DNA from: Strigops habroptila
Lineage: Eukaryota; Chordata; Aves; Psittaciformes; Psittacidae
DNA length: 64,000 bases
Direction of reading: 5' to 3'
Assembly: GCF_004027225.2 (NCBI RefSeq)
Contig: NC_044277.2
Coordinates: forward strand, 67,914,400 to 67,978,399
Shown: positions 51,261 to 64,000 of the stretch, piece by piece
Layout of the letters: every line of letters starts with the position of its first letter
How positions within the stretch are numbered: position 1 is the first letter of the stretch
Position numbers and translations under genes: made by a program
The notes under the pieces: generated by a model
The model's database searches: none
Seen by the model: the letters and a program-made list of their open reading frames with translations, nothing else
What the model was told of the DNA's origin: nothing

Positions 51261-54200
51261 GCCAACCGAGCCTTACAAGTGCCTTTGGAGAGGCTTCCCA
51301 CTGAGCTCTTGGAAGCCGTAGGATGTGCAGAGCAGAAGCAGGCTTATGGGGCAGTGCTGCAACAGTCCAGATATATCAACATGTTGCTCTGGGAAATAAC
51401 ATAAAAAAAACAGACAGAAATAAGGTCCCCAGGGCAATCCAGGCCTACCGGTTTCTTCCTTCTAGCAGCTTAAGAACTGTGACACGGGGTGCGTGGTATT
51501 TCATATTTGCAGGTGGACACATACTACACGAATGTGCCTAGACACATTTTTAAAAGCCTTTTATTTTATTTCTCATTTATGGCATTGGCAGTGTTGTGAC
51601 AATTCCAGTGTTCAATGACAAGATTTATGTGCAAAAACACTTCTTACTTGTTTCAAACCTGTTCACGCAAAGCTCTCTTGAATCCTTGCTACTTCTGCTG
51701 TTTTGGCAATAGTGAAGAAAAATGGTTCTCTGCTCACCTTTGCATTCTCCCATAGATTTTGGGTTGTATCATCTTAAGTCATTTTTCAAGCTGAAGGATC
51801 CAAGTCAGTTCTTAGATGGAAAGTGCTGTATGCTGCTTGACATGAGCAGCATTTCTAGTCTTAATGTGAGCATTTCTGGCCTTCCTGCAGTTCTTCTAGA
51901 AAACACCTGACATCACTTCTTATTTTAAACATCACCAGCTCACTGACATTTTCAGAGAACTGAACTACCCACCTTAACTCCTACAGGTCTATCCTGAATC
52001 ATGTTTCTGTAGCTAATAATTATGACTGCAGTTAGTGTCTTAGGTAGTATTTTTAGTATTTCCATTAAATTATGTCTGTATTAGAAAAAATGTGCATTTA
52101 CCTTACTCTTGGGACATCCCAGCAATAGTTAAGTATCCACCTTTAAACCAGAGTATTCCTGTAACCTTTCACACATCCAGTTTGTCCTCACCCAACAGCA
52201 GAAAGCTCGTTTAGAAAAACAGTCCTTTTAAAACTTTACAAAGATTTTTCTCCCTATTTCATGTCTAACGTTCAGAGAAGATGTCCCAGAGGTTTGTTTT
52301 CAGGCAGTTTTCTTCACATTGGTTCTTAGTGAACTCCTTCCTTTAAACACAAAATATTGGTGAGGGCAAGGTGTGAGTGTTAGGAGGTTTTGACGTGAAT
52401 TCTATTTGTAAAATCACTGTACCATGAATGATTTTGAGGCAGCTAGGAAGCATTTTAGAGAAATGCTTTTGACAAATACTAAGTGAGAAGCTGCACAGGT
52501 CCATACAGAGTCTCTTTTTCTATCAGTTCATTTTGATCATCATGAATGAAAGAACCTGTAATGTAATGCTATTTTTGCTATGTACAGCAGAGGACACTGT
52601 CATTAAGTAGAACTGGGCAGTGAAGTAAAATTAAGATAGAGCTAATATGGATGCAAGCATTAGAAACATGAAATATGAATGGTAATCTTGTAACTAGCAT
52701 TAAAATACCATTTACTAGAGATATATATTCTGATATTAGAAGGAGAAGCTTGTGGGCAACCATGGGAAAAGAAACATTTATTTCATGTAGAAGAATAGAT
52801 TACATGAAATTCTGATGTTAAAGCAAAAAAGATAAGGAGAAAGAGCAAGAAATTGGTAGAGAATTTTAGTAATGATTGTAGAAATGTTCATTACTGTTTC
52901 CTCTGCATATTTCATCCCATATTATCAGGACATTTTACAAACAAGAATAAATCCTCTGAGATAGGTTTTTTCCAGTAAATAAATATACATTGTAATGCTC
53001 AGAGAGTGATTTATCATCTGTGTATAACATCGTTTGTAATATAATATACAGCAAAATTGAGATTTAACTTTCCCCATAAATCTTTGTAGCGCATTTTAAA
53101 TTCGTAATTGTAAATGTTTACATCAGTAATCTAATTTTACAAGCTATGCTTATACAGTCAGTGAATGGCATTTACCCTGAGACTTATTCAAAGTGGCGTG
53201 ACTCTCAGACAGGAGGTATGCACAATGGAGGATTCATTTGCTGTGGAGCTTTGAAAACCTTGGCTTTCATTCAGAAACAATTCATACATTATTCACCTGC
53301 CTTTAAAAAATTCACCCATGTCCACAGGAGCGGAGTTGCCAACAGATGGCAAGTTTCCTTCCACTCATTCCTGTGTACGAACTGAAATAACGTCTTTCTT
53401 CTGATTTCCGAAGAGCACAGTTCTGCACTGTTACCCTTCTGTCTGGCCACCGTGGGTTAGTGGTAGTCCGCTATGTTTTCCCACTCCCGGAGAAGGGAGC
53501 CCAGTGCAAGACAATGACTGTGAATAAATTACATGGTCAATGTTTTTGTAGAACATGGGACTGGGAAGCTCTAGGTAGTCCAAAGATGTAATCACATTTC
53601 AGATTCTGTTCACCAAGAGGCTGTACCCCATCCTTACTTCATGTGCTGGTCACAGATTTTTTGTTTCTCTTTTCCCTTCCCTCAAGGACATCCAAATGAA
53701 ATTTTTCGTAAGAGGGGAATTTACTCCTAGTAGCAATTGGAAGTTTAAAGTTCTGTTACCTTGAGGGAATCCTGGGAAGTGTTGAAACATGAGAAGGGCT
53801 AATCTGTGTCTAAAATAGCAATGCTTATAGTGCATTGTAGGAAGGGTAAAAAAAAAAAAAAACAAAACAAACAATAAAACACATCAGTCCACATCTTTGC
53901 TTTTTCTCCTCCAAATATCTGAGCATTTCTATTACCCAGTCTTAATTCAAAGAGAAGGCTTGCTTCTACTGAGATACTAGGGCACACAGCATCTTGACTC
54001 TACGCCAGGTCTCTCTCAAAAGCAACCTTTCCAAGCCATAAACCTGTATGTGTGCCTCAACCACTCCAGCTGATCATCACAACATTGAACCCTGTTTCTT
54101 GGACTGCCTGTCAGCAAATCTAGCCTCTGGTACTCTTGGAGGCATGATCAAAATGAAACTGCCACATGATAAAGAGCATAATTTTTTATCAATAAGCATT

Positions 54201-56384
54201 TGAAAGGTAAGACAACATAAGATAATACAGGTTATTTTCTCTGAAACTGGCAAGAAAAGGCAAAACTTAAAATGAGATCAAGATCAAGACAGGTAAGGCA
54301 GATTGTCCCAGATAGGGCCAAAGGAATGGCAAAAGTGGCAGCTGATGTTGGTTAACAGAGCCCCCAGAGAGGGAAAACAGGGAAAGCCACATGAAACTGG
54401 CCATTGTCTGTACTCCAGTGATCATGTAGTTCAGTGGGAATAAGCTGCTATTGCTTTACAGAACAGCACTCTACCTGCCAAAACCAAGAGGTGTAGACTA
54501 TATCAAAAATACACACCGTCTGACTATTTCGCTCTTCACCAAGCCTATGTATCTCATTGCATTGTTTGTTGATATGAACATGTCTTGGTCTCTTGGAGTA
54601 ACTTTTAACTTTAATTGTTTCCTCCAGGGCACTCCCCCCAAATATCTGTCACCTTTAGAAGTCATTTTCTCTTGAAGCCCAGAGATGTAACTGGATGATT
54701 TATTTATCCTTATAAATATTCTCTGCTTCACTAGAATTGCTTAGGAACCCTTATTTTACACTACTACATAGAGTAGTAAAACAATCTATGTATATATATA
54801 CTGGTTTACTGGTATACATTGCTCATCAGCCATGTGAGATTTGAGCTGAAACAAGCTTTTGCACCAGAATAAACCAGAGCTTTCTCTGGGTGAGGCTGGC
54901 CTTCAGCATTTTTATCTTTGTTTTATAGCTCTTTCTCAAATAGTCCCACCCAGAAGATGCAATAATATTAAAGGAGAAATGAGATTTCTCTAGTCTTGTT
55001 TCCTGCCTGACAATTTATGTTAGTCAGCATACCTATTGCTACCTGGATCTCAGAAATACAACCCTGGCATATCAGTTCTTTCTTATTGCTCCAATGTCTG
55101 ATCCATCCAGTGTAACAATTTCTGAAGTTTCATGCTTAAAATTACTTTTCCATCTGTCACAATATGCTTGTGCATCTCACAGCCCAATGCTATGTAAATG
55201 ATCCTACTACTGTATCCCAGTAAGGGCATGAAAAATGGAGAAATGCAAGAAGAAGACCCTGAAATATAGCTGTAAAATGATTCCTGACTGAGAAATGATA
55301 ATTCATCTGGGTAATTTCTTCAGAAACATTAAACCCTATTTGTTAGCTGTATAACAAGAGGCATATCCCTGTCAGAAATTATAAATCAATAAATAAATAG
55401 TAATTTGAATCAGTGTGAAGTCCTGCAGGCAGAGAATAAAAGAAAGCTTTAATGGAAGGAAGCCCACTGAAGTTACTTACAGGAGCTGCTTACTGGAGCC
55501 AAAAAACCTCAGGGTGAGTAATCATTCTTTGACATGAGTTCCTGCCACTAAGCACTTCACCTTTTAATGTAATTCATTAGAGGCAGAAATTATTTGCTAC
55601 TTAGGAGATTAACAAAACCCACTTACTGATATATATATATAATCCAGCAAGGCATTCCCATATTTTATGGAGAAAGATAGATTGTGTATTTAAAAAAAAA
55701 AACAACAAACCCTCTCTAGCATTTCTGTGATTTCTTTGGCCCTCTGTAGAAATGTAAAAATGTTTGTAGAAAGCCTTCCTTTTTTCCTCAGTCAGGCATT
55801 CAGCCAGACAGCTCTGTACATCCGGCTTCTTCATCATTACACTATTAAGTGAAGTCATACTATGTAAACATACACTGTGATTAATATATGGATGCAATCA
55901 AGTCCCAGTTTTCCGTAGTAGAGAGAGTGCTGTAACTATGCAAGGAAGCACACCAGGGTATATATTAATTCAGGTGTGCAGAAAGGCATGAAACTTTAGG
56001 CTGAGTAATTTTAAACATCTGAGAAATATATTAATGGATCATTAATATGTGCCCTAGAGTGTATATAGATCTTAGTCACAGCATAAAAGTTATAAAGCAC
56101 ATTCTTAACAATAAATAATGTTATCTCTGCAAGGAAAAGGAAAACTCTGCAATGTATTGATATACTGTGTGAAAAACCTTCTTGAAACTTCTGAAAATAA
56201 AAATTTAAATTAGACTTTAAATCAAAGGAACTGGCTGATTCACCTTTGTGATCCAGTAAAGGACATGATGTCCCAGAAACCATTCAACTGTGGGAAGCAG
56301 ACACTGGATTTTTGTTACTGTGTACTCAGCTCATGTTTTTGGAGGTGGTGGCTGCCCGCATACTGTGCTGTACTACCGCAAGCA
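51261..56384. other. Intergenic sequence upstream of RPRD1A
   Basis: AT-rich, with only short open frames and no recognised exon. It contains an A15 run (53848-53862) and small TA tracts near 54790 and 55630. In human the next gene on this side is SLC39A6; none of it was recognised here. Confidence 0.6.
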
Positions 56385-56905
56385 TAGCCAGAGGGTTCAG
56401 GGAAGCACTTATTCACCTTTACTCAGCACTCATTAGACCACATCTGGAATAGTGCATTCAGTTTTGGCCTCCCCTAGTGTAGGAAAAATATTTATAAGCC
56501 TGAGTAAGTCCAGCAGAAGACCACCAAGATGGTCGAATGGTTGGAGCACAGAACCCAGAAGGAGAGACAGAAGAAACTGGCCTTGTTTAATCTGGAGAAG
56601 TGGAGGCTTTGTCTAATACCTATGAGGAGATTACTGAGAAAATAGTGATTCATGGACATAGATGATGAGTGGCTGACAAACAGTGGGGATAAACTGAAAT
56701 GGAAGGTTCCAGCTAGATATAAAGAAAAAGTTTTTTCACCACAAGGACAGTCAGACAGTGGAACAGGTTGCCCAGAAAGATTTTGCAGTCTCCATCCTTG
56801 AAGATTTTTGAGACTTGGCTGGATAAAACCTTGACCACCCTGATCTGACCTTATATGTGGCCCTCTTTGAGCAGGAGAATGGTGGAGTAGTGCTCTAGAT
56901 TAAGT
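56385..56905 (+). mobile_element. CR1 LINE, degraded 3' part including the end of the reverse-transcriptase ORF
   Basis: The + strand codes ALIHLYSALIRPHLE, a stop, then CIQFWPP near 56405-56475, the typical CR1 C-terminal motif (LYSALVRPHLEYC.QLW) with TAG replacing the Tyr codon. Further on are ttgtttaatctggagaagtg, ttccagctagatataaagaa, gtggaacaggttgcccag and gagacttggctggataaaac, the sense CR1 3' non-coding end. It is inactive and diverged. Confidence 0.88.
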
Positions 56906-59059
56906 CTTTATACTATACTATTCACATTTGTTGAGCAATATGCTTGTACAACTTGATCTGTGCTTGTACGAGTTGAAGTACAAATCCACGCTCTAGGGCT
57001 TAGCTTGCTTAGCTCATATCAGTTGGATCCTTTAGTACAGAGGATACTTGTCTTCTGGAGTGTGCTTTTTCTCAAACTCCTACTGATCAATGAGCAAGCT
57101 GAGTAGGATGGAAAAGTCTATTAGAATTGCTACTGCACAACCATCAGCCAAATCTTCTACATGCTAGCCATCAGTTATGTTGCCAAAACTATCAATTACT
57201 TCAGTAGCCACAGTTTCCCTGTATGTATGGGGTGTCCATAAATAAAATCCATGTATTTTTTGGCTCATACTAGCTCTTCTCTCTTTCTTACACTGAAAGC
57301 ATACCTGAGAATTGCCAGTGCTAGGTGGCTGTTCCCAAGGGGTGTTTGTTTGTTCAGCCTAAAACTGTATTTTTAAGCCCACTTTTTGAGGAAAGACTGA
57401 TAAATGAAGAGAGGATATGTAGAAAGGAAGATTGTGTAGCCAGTAGAGGTTCTTAGTTTGCTCTTGCAATATCTTCAGGAACATGACTCAAGCCAGTAAT
57501 TTTGCCAATAGTCGTCAGTGACATGGTCTTCTGCTGTACTTGTTTTCTGTGCCATCATTTTGTCATACCTGACTCAAAACGCTGTCAGAGTTGGTGATGG
57601 ATAAGCAGTTGTGGGCAAGAGTCAGCTGTGAATGCAATGGAAAGTCCATGTTTCTTCAGACATCTGTGATTTATAAAGTGGTGACCAGACATGCTGTCAT
57701 TGTCTGGTAGTGGTCCAGGCCACCATATGCTTTATCATTGTGTGACTCTGCTATCCTGTCACATCTAGACACAGCTGCTGCCCAGTTATAGTAAAACCCT
57801 CTCATACCTATGGAAGTGGGATTCTTATTTCTCTTTGGAGATGGTGAGTGGGGGGCAGGAAAATTTGGAAGCAAGGTAAGGGTGCTATAGCTGAGTGTTG
57901 TAGCAATGCTGGGAGGCTGTGGCTGCCCATAGGCACTGTTGTCAGACATTTTCCTTCTGACTGTCAGAACCTGTATGCTGTGTCACATACCTGTGAGTTT
58001 CTGTCCCCAGCAAATAGAATTTCTAAACCAACATGCTTGCCAGAGATTTGCTCTTGTCCCAAAAAGGAGAACCCAGCCTTTCCCTGTACAGTCCTCCAGG
58101 GCCCAAAGTGTCCATATATTTTGCTTGAACTTGAGCTGGGGCCAGTGTGAGGGAAAGGAGGCTCATGGCCTTCACAATACTCTAGTGTCTTAGGAGTACT
58201 GTAAGCAGAGCAGCACAAGCCAGAACCGGCTCAATTGCATCTGTGTTGGCTGTAAGAGTAGGACTTGCATGTGAGTAAGCTGTCCACGAGTTCCCATCTG
58301 AGGAGGCAGATGGTAGCGTCTTAAAGGTTGTCTCCGTGCCCAACAATATGTATAGTGTGTGGACAATCAGGGCGTCAGTCCTCAATGAGAAATAAATGAT
58401 TTAGCTTGATGGCACAGACACAGACTTGGAAATATCTCTTATAGGTTACAGCATCAGTGCCTTCTACCAAGAGGCCACACCTGCAAGCTCTGTGTCCTTT
58501 ACTGGAGCAGAGATTTAATGCATGTGTCTTTGTTATCAAGGTCTATTAGTTTGGTGTTTTGCTGTCCGGAACTTTCAGATTACTGAACCTGTATCATGGT
58601 AATGCAAACTGACACGTTTTTCTAACTTGCAGTGCTGACGTAGCTACTGATAATTTTCTTGGAAACTAGGTGTCACTAGTGGTTTAGAAATAGCAGATAC
58701 AGTTTCATTCCTACCTCCCTTTTTCCTGCAACTCATGTATAGCCTCTCAGACTCTCCCTGTGCACCTCCAAAAGAGCATAGGGCGCCCTTCTCTGTAACT
58801 GAAGGCTGAAATTAGATCCTTCTGTAACCTTCTTTACATCAAGCCAAATAAACACAGGTCACCTGTCTCTGTATGTCACCTTAACCATACTTTGTGAGAC
58901 TTTGTGCAGTTTACCAGTGTTTTGCTTTTTACTTTGTACTGAAGAACACAAAGCCAGGCACAGTTGCCCAGGCATTGTCTCACAAATACAAACAGAGGGG
59001 AAGAACCCCTTCCCTTGGCCCGGCTGTGGTGTGATAATACTGCCCGGTACGGGATGATC
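56906..59059. other. Intergenic sequence with several short overlapping open frames
   Basis: Between 57.6 and 58.4 kb there are overlapping frames of 67-100 codons on both strands in moderately GC-richer DNA. No protein family, splice context or repeat class was recognised. A diverged repeat is possible but not demonstrated. Confidence 0.4.
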
Positions 59060-59440
59060 CTCCATCATCACAGGGGCTGAATACACATACCTGTTTCTGC
59101 CAGTAGGACCTGAAAGTCCTTTCCTGCAGAGCTTCTCCTCAGCCAGCCTAGCCTCAGCCCCAGGACTCTGCAGCGCCTGCATTGCAGAGTCCCAAGATGT
59201 GGCACTTTTCTCTCTAGAGCTTTGTGATGTTTCTGGCAGCCTATTGAGGCCCATCCAAGTTGCTGCTCTGCCCTCCATTGCACTGACTGCCTTCCCCCAC
59301 TTCCCCATATGCCCACCAATGTGCTGTCAGCTGCAAACTTGCTGAGGGTGCATGCTATCTCTTTGCCTGGTTCATTAGTAGGCGTTAACCATTATTGATC
59401 CTTGTATGGCCTCAGGTCCCTCCTGTGGGACACACCTACT
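59060..59440 (-). mobile_element. CR1-type LINE, reverse-transcriptase fragment
   Basis: The - strand near 59327-59357 codes ACTLSKFAADS, matching the LINE palm motif ECTLSKFADD with one catalytic Asp changed to Ala. At 59410-59430 a degraded remnant of the VPQGSVLG segment appears as the antisense ctcaggtccctcctgtgggac. Downstream on the - strand, CRVL and a SSAGKD segment resemble the CR1 stretches CRVLHLG and AEKDLG. It is frameshifted and inactive. Confidence 0.65.
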
Positions 59441-61098
59441 GACTGCCCATCTGTAGTGAAGAATTATATCTAATATCCAGAGATTTCCTGGATTCTTGCA
59501 CCCTATTGTGTTGCCCTTTTAGCAGATGCCCAACAATAACAGTACTGTACAGTACTGAAAATAAAAAAAAAAAAAACAAACCACCCCTCCATATAATGCA
59601 TTCTTATTTTCAAGGTAGTTTATCAGAGGTCATTTAAAAGTCAGAATGTGGAAGAAATCAAAGACCTGCATAGTCCTTTTAAGTAAGAAACTTGTCATGT
59701 AATCATTATGTACTTCACTAGGTTTCATAGAGTAGGCAGAAATCTGTTTTTTTAGCAGTCCTCAAAGAAAATGTACAGAATCAATAAAGTCTACATGACA
59801 GTGCTATGGACTGGAGTATTCTTCTGTATGATCAAGGGCTGGCTGCACACTAATGATTCACACTGTTACGGTATGTATAATCTGGTTTTTGTTTATAGAA
59901 AGGCACTCCACTTCTATGAAGTGCCTGAAGTAAACTTCTGCACCTCCTGACAACTTCTACTATCACCCAGCTGTAGTAATACCACTCTCGGTTCCAGGCA
60001 GAAAATGGCAAAAAGTATGTGCCCCCAGGGGAACCTTATACCAGTGATGTAAATTTAAGCAGTTCCTGACATTTTCAGATTGCACAGAGTGATGGTACTG
60101 ATCATCAACAATTCAGAAGTAATTTCTGGATAGTCCTCTCATCTCTGTTCAGAGATGAGATAAAAAAGAATAAAAAATTTTTAAAGCATATTTAAATAAT
60201 TTAAAAGCAATTTCTCATTGTATACTTCTTGGTTACTGCCTGGTATTTTGAATCAAACCTATTTAGCTGTGATCAAAGTCATTCTTGTTTCATGAATAAA
60301 TGAATAAAATAATCCAGCTGTCTGAACTAGGAATCACTCAAAGCATTTTAAGAAGGAAGGATGAAGACAGCCCTTACGGCACAGATAGATAAGATTTTCT
60401 GCAGATAAATACATATCCTAATATGATGAAACAAAACTTTAGAGTCATATTGGTTTCAAAACACAACAATTGATCACATAAGGCAGGTTGTTTCTCCATG
60501 TTAAGACAGATCTCAGTTTGCTTGTACTCAACAGACCATCTTTTCAGCATCCCTTCCTACCCTGGATATTCCAAAAAGCTCAAGAAAGTCATCTGGGCAC
60601 GATGACTATGGAATGGCATCAGAAAAACTTGTCAGGACAGGGAGGTATTGATTGCCAGAACTGCCTATATTGCTTCTTTTATAAGGAAGGAGCTCCAGCA
60701 GCTTTGAGCTGTGTCAGTTCCATTGGTCTCGTAAGGTACCAGGACTATGGCAATAGACTTCATATGGTATGATGAAGAAATTTGGCTCACAGCAAGCAAT
60801 CAATGCTTGCTTCCAGTTAGCGTACAATCTGTACTGATAATGACCTGCAATCCCTTTCCTCCCCACTCAAGTGACTGCATGCCTTTTTATGAAATCTGAA
60901 GCTTGTTATGTGCACTGAAGGTAACCACACAACGCAGACAATTGTCCTGAGTTAGTACCTGCTGTACCTCTATGGTAAGCACCTCATCTTACTCCATAAT
61001 ACCTCTCATGATTGAATGCATAGCTGCCAAATGTCCTCATTCTGATGTGTCTGTCTTTGCCATATGCCATCATGGCATTTACTCCTTACCATTCTCCA

Positions 61099-61127
61099 CC
61101 TGTCAGCTGCAAACTTGCTAGGGGCCT
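61099..61127 (-). mobile_element. Small CR1-type reverse-transcriptase remnant
   Basis: The - strand codes PSKFAAD. The + strand stretch gtcagctgcaaacttgct is identical to one in the 59.3-kb CR1 fragment. Only this short piece is recognisable. Confidence 0.4.
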
Positions 61128-61151
61128 GCTAAACTTAAGGGGCCTGCTAAA
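61120..61151 (+). repeat. 14-bp tandem direct repeat
   Basis: AGGGGCCTGCTAAA occurs exactly at 61120-61133 and at 61138-61151 (18-bp period), next to the CR1 remnant. Confidence 0.85.
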
Positions 61152-62455
61152 AATTCCTAAGGGTCATCTCCCATTCAGCAAGAAAAATACCAGAAAGTTG
61201 GTGCTGACCTCTCTACCCTCAAACTTTGATCTTTTAGAGTGGAAGATTTACCAGCCTAACACTAATTTGCAGCTTGGAGAGGGAATCACTCAGGCACTGA
61301 AACATGACTTGCAGGTCCATTTTCACCCTAACACATAGGAGTTAAATTAACAGTCAAAAAAGGCTGGAAATTTTATAGATCCCTGTGACGTTCAGGTGCA
61401 TAGCCAAATGCTTTTAGTCTTAGTAACTTTGAGGGCTGGTAAACCACTGAAAACAGCATTTGGTATCAAGAGGCCAAATGGCTTGTGGCAGAATGGGGAA
61501 GATCTGCATTGTAGGTGAAATTTTAATCCATTCTCAGCATGGCAAGGCCAGACTCAGGTCCCCAGTCCCTTTTCCCCCTACCCGCTTTTTAACTTGTAAA
61601 CTCATGATCTGAGTTTCTTGTTTATAGCAAAGGTGATTCTTATCTTTCTTATATTAGTGCCAAGGAGGGTATATACCATCAGTGGCCTCAGCAGAATGCC
61701 ACCAGTGTATAGCAGTCCTGCAGCAGTGTTTGGAGTTCACCTCCAGTTTGTATAGTCCATGCTTCTCTCACTGATACCAGTGTGCAGGCAGTCACTGGCA
61801 AGTGTGACTTAAATGCATATCCTTACCCACCAGATTTAAGATAAAATGGAATTCAACCAGCATTGCTGGAGTTTTCCCTGCACCCAAGGCTATTATAGTG
61901 GCCTGGACATGAATAGGCATGTGATGCTGTGAACACTGCAGTGCAATGAACTGTGCATTGAGGCACACTAGGTCCAGCTTTTGCTTTGGCTCATGGCAGT
62001 ACTTGCAAGGAAGTAGAAACAAGCTTTTTGAATGAGCCCTGATTGATCTGAGCGATTTTTTTGCCCCCTATTTTGCAGTTTCATTGTGCATAAGCTAAGA
62101 AACACTTTCCAGACGTTCAGGTTACATACAACTAACATTCCCTGATTTTTTTACATTTACCTTTGGTCTTGATTACAAACTACTCTCAGTTTAAAATACG
62201 GCTTTATTATTACAGTATATATATTGTCACAGTAACATTGCTAGCAATATATTTCTTCCAGTCTGCTGTAAAAAAAATGCACTTAGCTCCATAGTCTCTG
62301 TTTGGGCTGTAAAATATATCTGATAGAGTACTAAAAGAAAACAAGGAACAGCTGTCAACATGCCACTAATTATATTGGTGCCACAGAATAGATTTTAAGC
62401 CTCAACTTGGAAATCAGAAGTGACATAAAGGTAGCTGCCAGTGAAAGAATTTCTG

Positions 62456-62477
62456 AAAAAAAAAAAAAAAAAAAAAG
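62456..62477 (+). repeat. A22 homopolymer
   Basis: Twenty-two uninterrupted A, the longest run in the window. There is no clear retrocopy in front of it. Confidence 0.95.
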
Positions 62478-64000
62478 GACTGTGAAACAAATGAAAACGT
62501 TGCACAGAAGTCAGAGCTGGTATCATCTTAAAAACGAAAAGAGGGAGAGCAAAATGCAAGCCAGGCAAAACAAGTTTATATTTTGCAATTGTTTTCCCAG
62601 CTGATAAGAATAAAATCTGCTTTCCTGTTAGGCTTTCAACAGTCTCCAGAATAAATCTTCCAATTTCTACTCTTACTTGTTTAATGAATGCTTTTTGCTC
62701 TGTGTGGGTGTGTGGTGAATGAGTGGTTCTGATGACACATCTGGAATAAATGCTCTGTGTGCCACCAGGTGCTACCCAGGTAGAACCTCTGATTGCATCT
62801 TTGACTTTCCATTTGATAAGTTAGATGTGGCCACAGGATTTTATTTTCATTAAGGAGTGCTGGATGGAAAGTTGATGTCTATAGCAAGACTAGTTGGTGT
62901 TTCACTTTGTTCTGGAAATACTGGTTTATAGATTGTAAATTTTTGCCTTTTTATCAATTATTTACCTTTTTCCATTAATGAGAAAATGAATCTTTTCTGG
63001 GTTGTAAGTGCTTTTCTATACTGCTAGAGAAAAAAAAAGCATAGAAGAAAAAGCCATCAGCTTTATTCTTTCACAAACGACTATAAGAAACCAACGAGCC
63101 TGAGATTAAATCAATCCCAAACTATAATTACCTTCAACAGTAAATTCCAGACCCTATCACAGCCATCCCAAAGCTTAGGTAGATCTCGCAATATGTGCCT
63201 GGAAAGTCCAAGGGGAAAGCAGGTGCCAAAACAAAGCATCCACCTCAAAAAAGCAGAGAAGTGAGCAGCTCCTGTAGTGAGAGACCACCTCTGCTGCCTG
63301 CAGCTACCTGTGTTCACATCTTCACTAGGATTACATCCTGCCCACTAATAACATCCTTTGAGATAAGCATCTCAGGTACAGCTCTACTACCAGGTGTGAC
63401 TTTGTTTCCTCCATCCCATTCCACCTGTAGCCAGCCCCACTGGCAGTATGACTGGGTGTCACTTCTGTGGTCAGACCTCAGAGACTCTCTTAACCTTTGT
63501 GTCTTGGGCAGAGTAATGCAACATTATGCTTTAAGAAAGGGAAAAGCTATTCTATGGAAAAGATTTTACGTTGAAACAATAGAACAGTACCCCTGAAGGC
63601 TATCTTTGGACAAAACATCCCAGAAGAAAACCAAGAGCTTCCGAGCAAACCTGTTCTGGAGTCAGCAGATTGAAAAGCAAGGGGTTTTTCTTTATTTTTT
63701 AACCAGGGCTGTAATAGCTGAAGATATGTAATGAATAACCATTCAGTTGAAAGCTTAAGTTACTGACTATTCTGTATCTAGATTATTTTCAGACTATTAT
63801 AGAGTTTTCTGTGTTAAACGTCACTGGAATTGTGGTGATGGAAGCTCCAAAACCTAGGCTAACAAAAGGTGAAAGTTCCCAATTTGAGGGCTCTGTGAAA
63901 GGGCTTTCAATTTATTCTTCCAAGAGGAACCACCAAGATAACTTAAAATTACAGTGAGATAGCCATACTGGCAAAGATCATGACAAGAAAACATCAAAGT

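Larger units (their letters stand above)
59441..64000. other. Intergenic sequence to the window end
   Basis: AT-rich sequence with short chance open frames (the longest, 133 codons, near 63195-63596 on +, has no recognisable domain). It includes a poly(A) stretch near 59562, a small CR1-like motif near 61.1 kb and an A22 run. No exon was recognised. Confidence 0.55.

Noticed and set aside
53440..53510. tRNA-like words (gtgggttagtggtag)
   Set aside because: No cloverleaf could be assembled and the B-box consensus is absent.
57225..57260. Possible mariner-like terminal sequence (ggggtgtccataaataaaat)
   Set aside because: No matching inverted terminus or TA duplication was found by eye.
57671..58385. 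Cluster of 67-100 codon frames on both strands
   Set aside because: Frames overlap and conflict, with no splice sites, homology or conserved motif; probably chance in GC-richer DNA.
58859..59308. 149-codon frame on the - strand
   Set aside because: It overlaps the degraded CR1 reverse-transcriptase fragment in another frame and shows no family similarity of its own.

Overview
The window is vertebrate nuclear DNA, most likely from a bird. The reasons are split genes with GT-AG introns, one CpG-island promoter in an otherwise AT-rich background, and interspersed repeats that are recognisably only CR1 LINEs (several degraded copies, two with the 3' end carrying the ATTCTATGAT-type tail). I saw no Alu/B1-like or L1-like sequence. 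A non-avian sauropsid cannot be strictly excluded.

Two protein-coding genes are supported, and they converge tail to tail. (1) The last two coding exons of C18orf21 are on the + strand (1749-1957 and 2379-2544), with a poly(A) signal at 2564. Its earlier exons lie upstream of the window. (2) RPRD1A is complete on the - strand: seven coding exons between 50782 (ATG) and 10318 (stop), all joined by canonical splice sites. The exon lengths sum to 936 nt, giving a 311-residue protein with an N-terminal RNA polymerase II CTD-interacting domain and a C-terminal coiled coil. The order C18orf21 - RPRD1A matches human 18q12.2.

Layout: 1-2.6 kb, 3' end of C18orf21; 2.6-5.9 kb, intergenic with microsatellites; 5.9-10.3 kb, probable long RPRD1A 3'UTR; 10.3-10.5 kb, last RPRD1A exon; 10.5-36.9 kb, a single 26.4-kb intron; 36.9-39.4 kb, a cluster of five exons; 39.4-50.6 kb, first intron; 50.4-51.3 kb, CpG-island promoter and exon 1; 51.3-64 kb, upstream intergenic DNA with degraded CR1 fragments.

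Most short open frames in the window are chance. I found no cluster of unknown genes, no CRISPR array and no previously undescribed system. The most useful leads are local: an unusual residue pair in the RPRD1A CID, a 12-bp in-frame duplication in C18orf21, a complex-looking block in the probable RPRD1A 3'UTR, an unexplained pyrimidine-rich block in intron 6, a divergent pair of direct repeats after C18orf21, and a possible divergent promoter.
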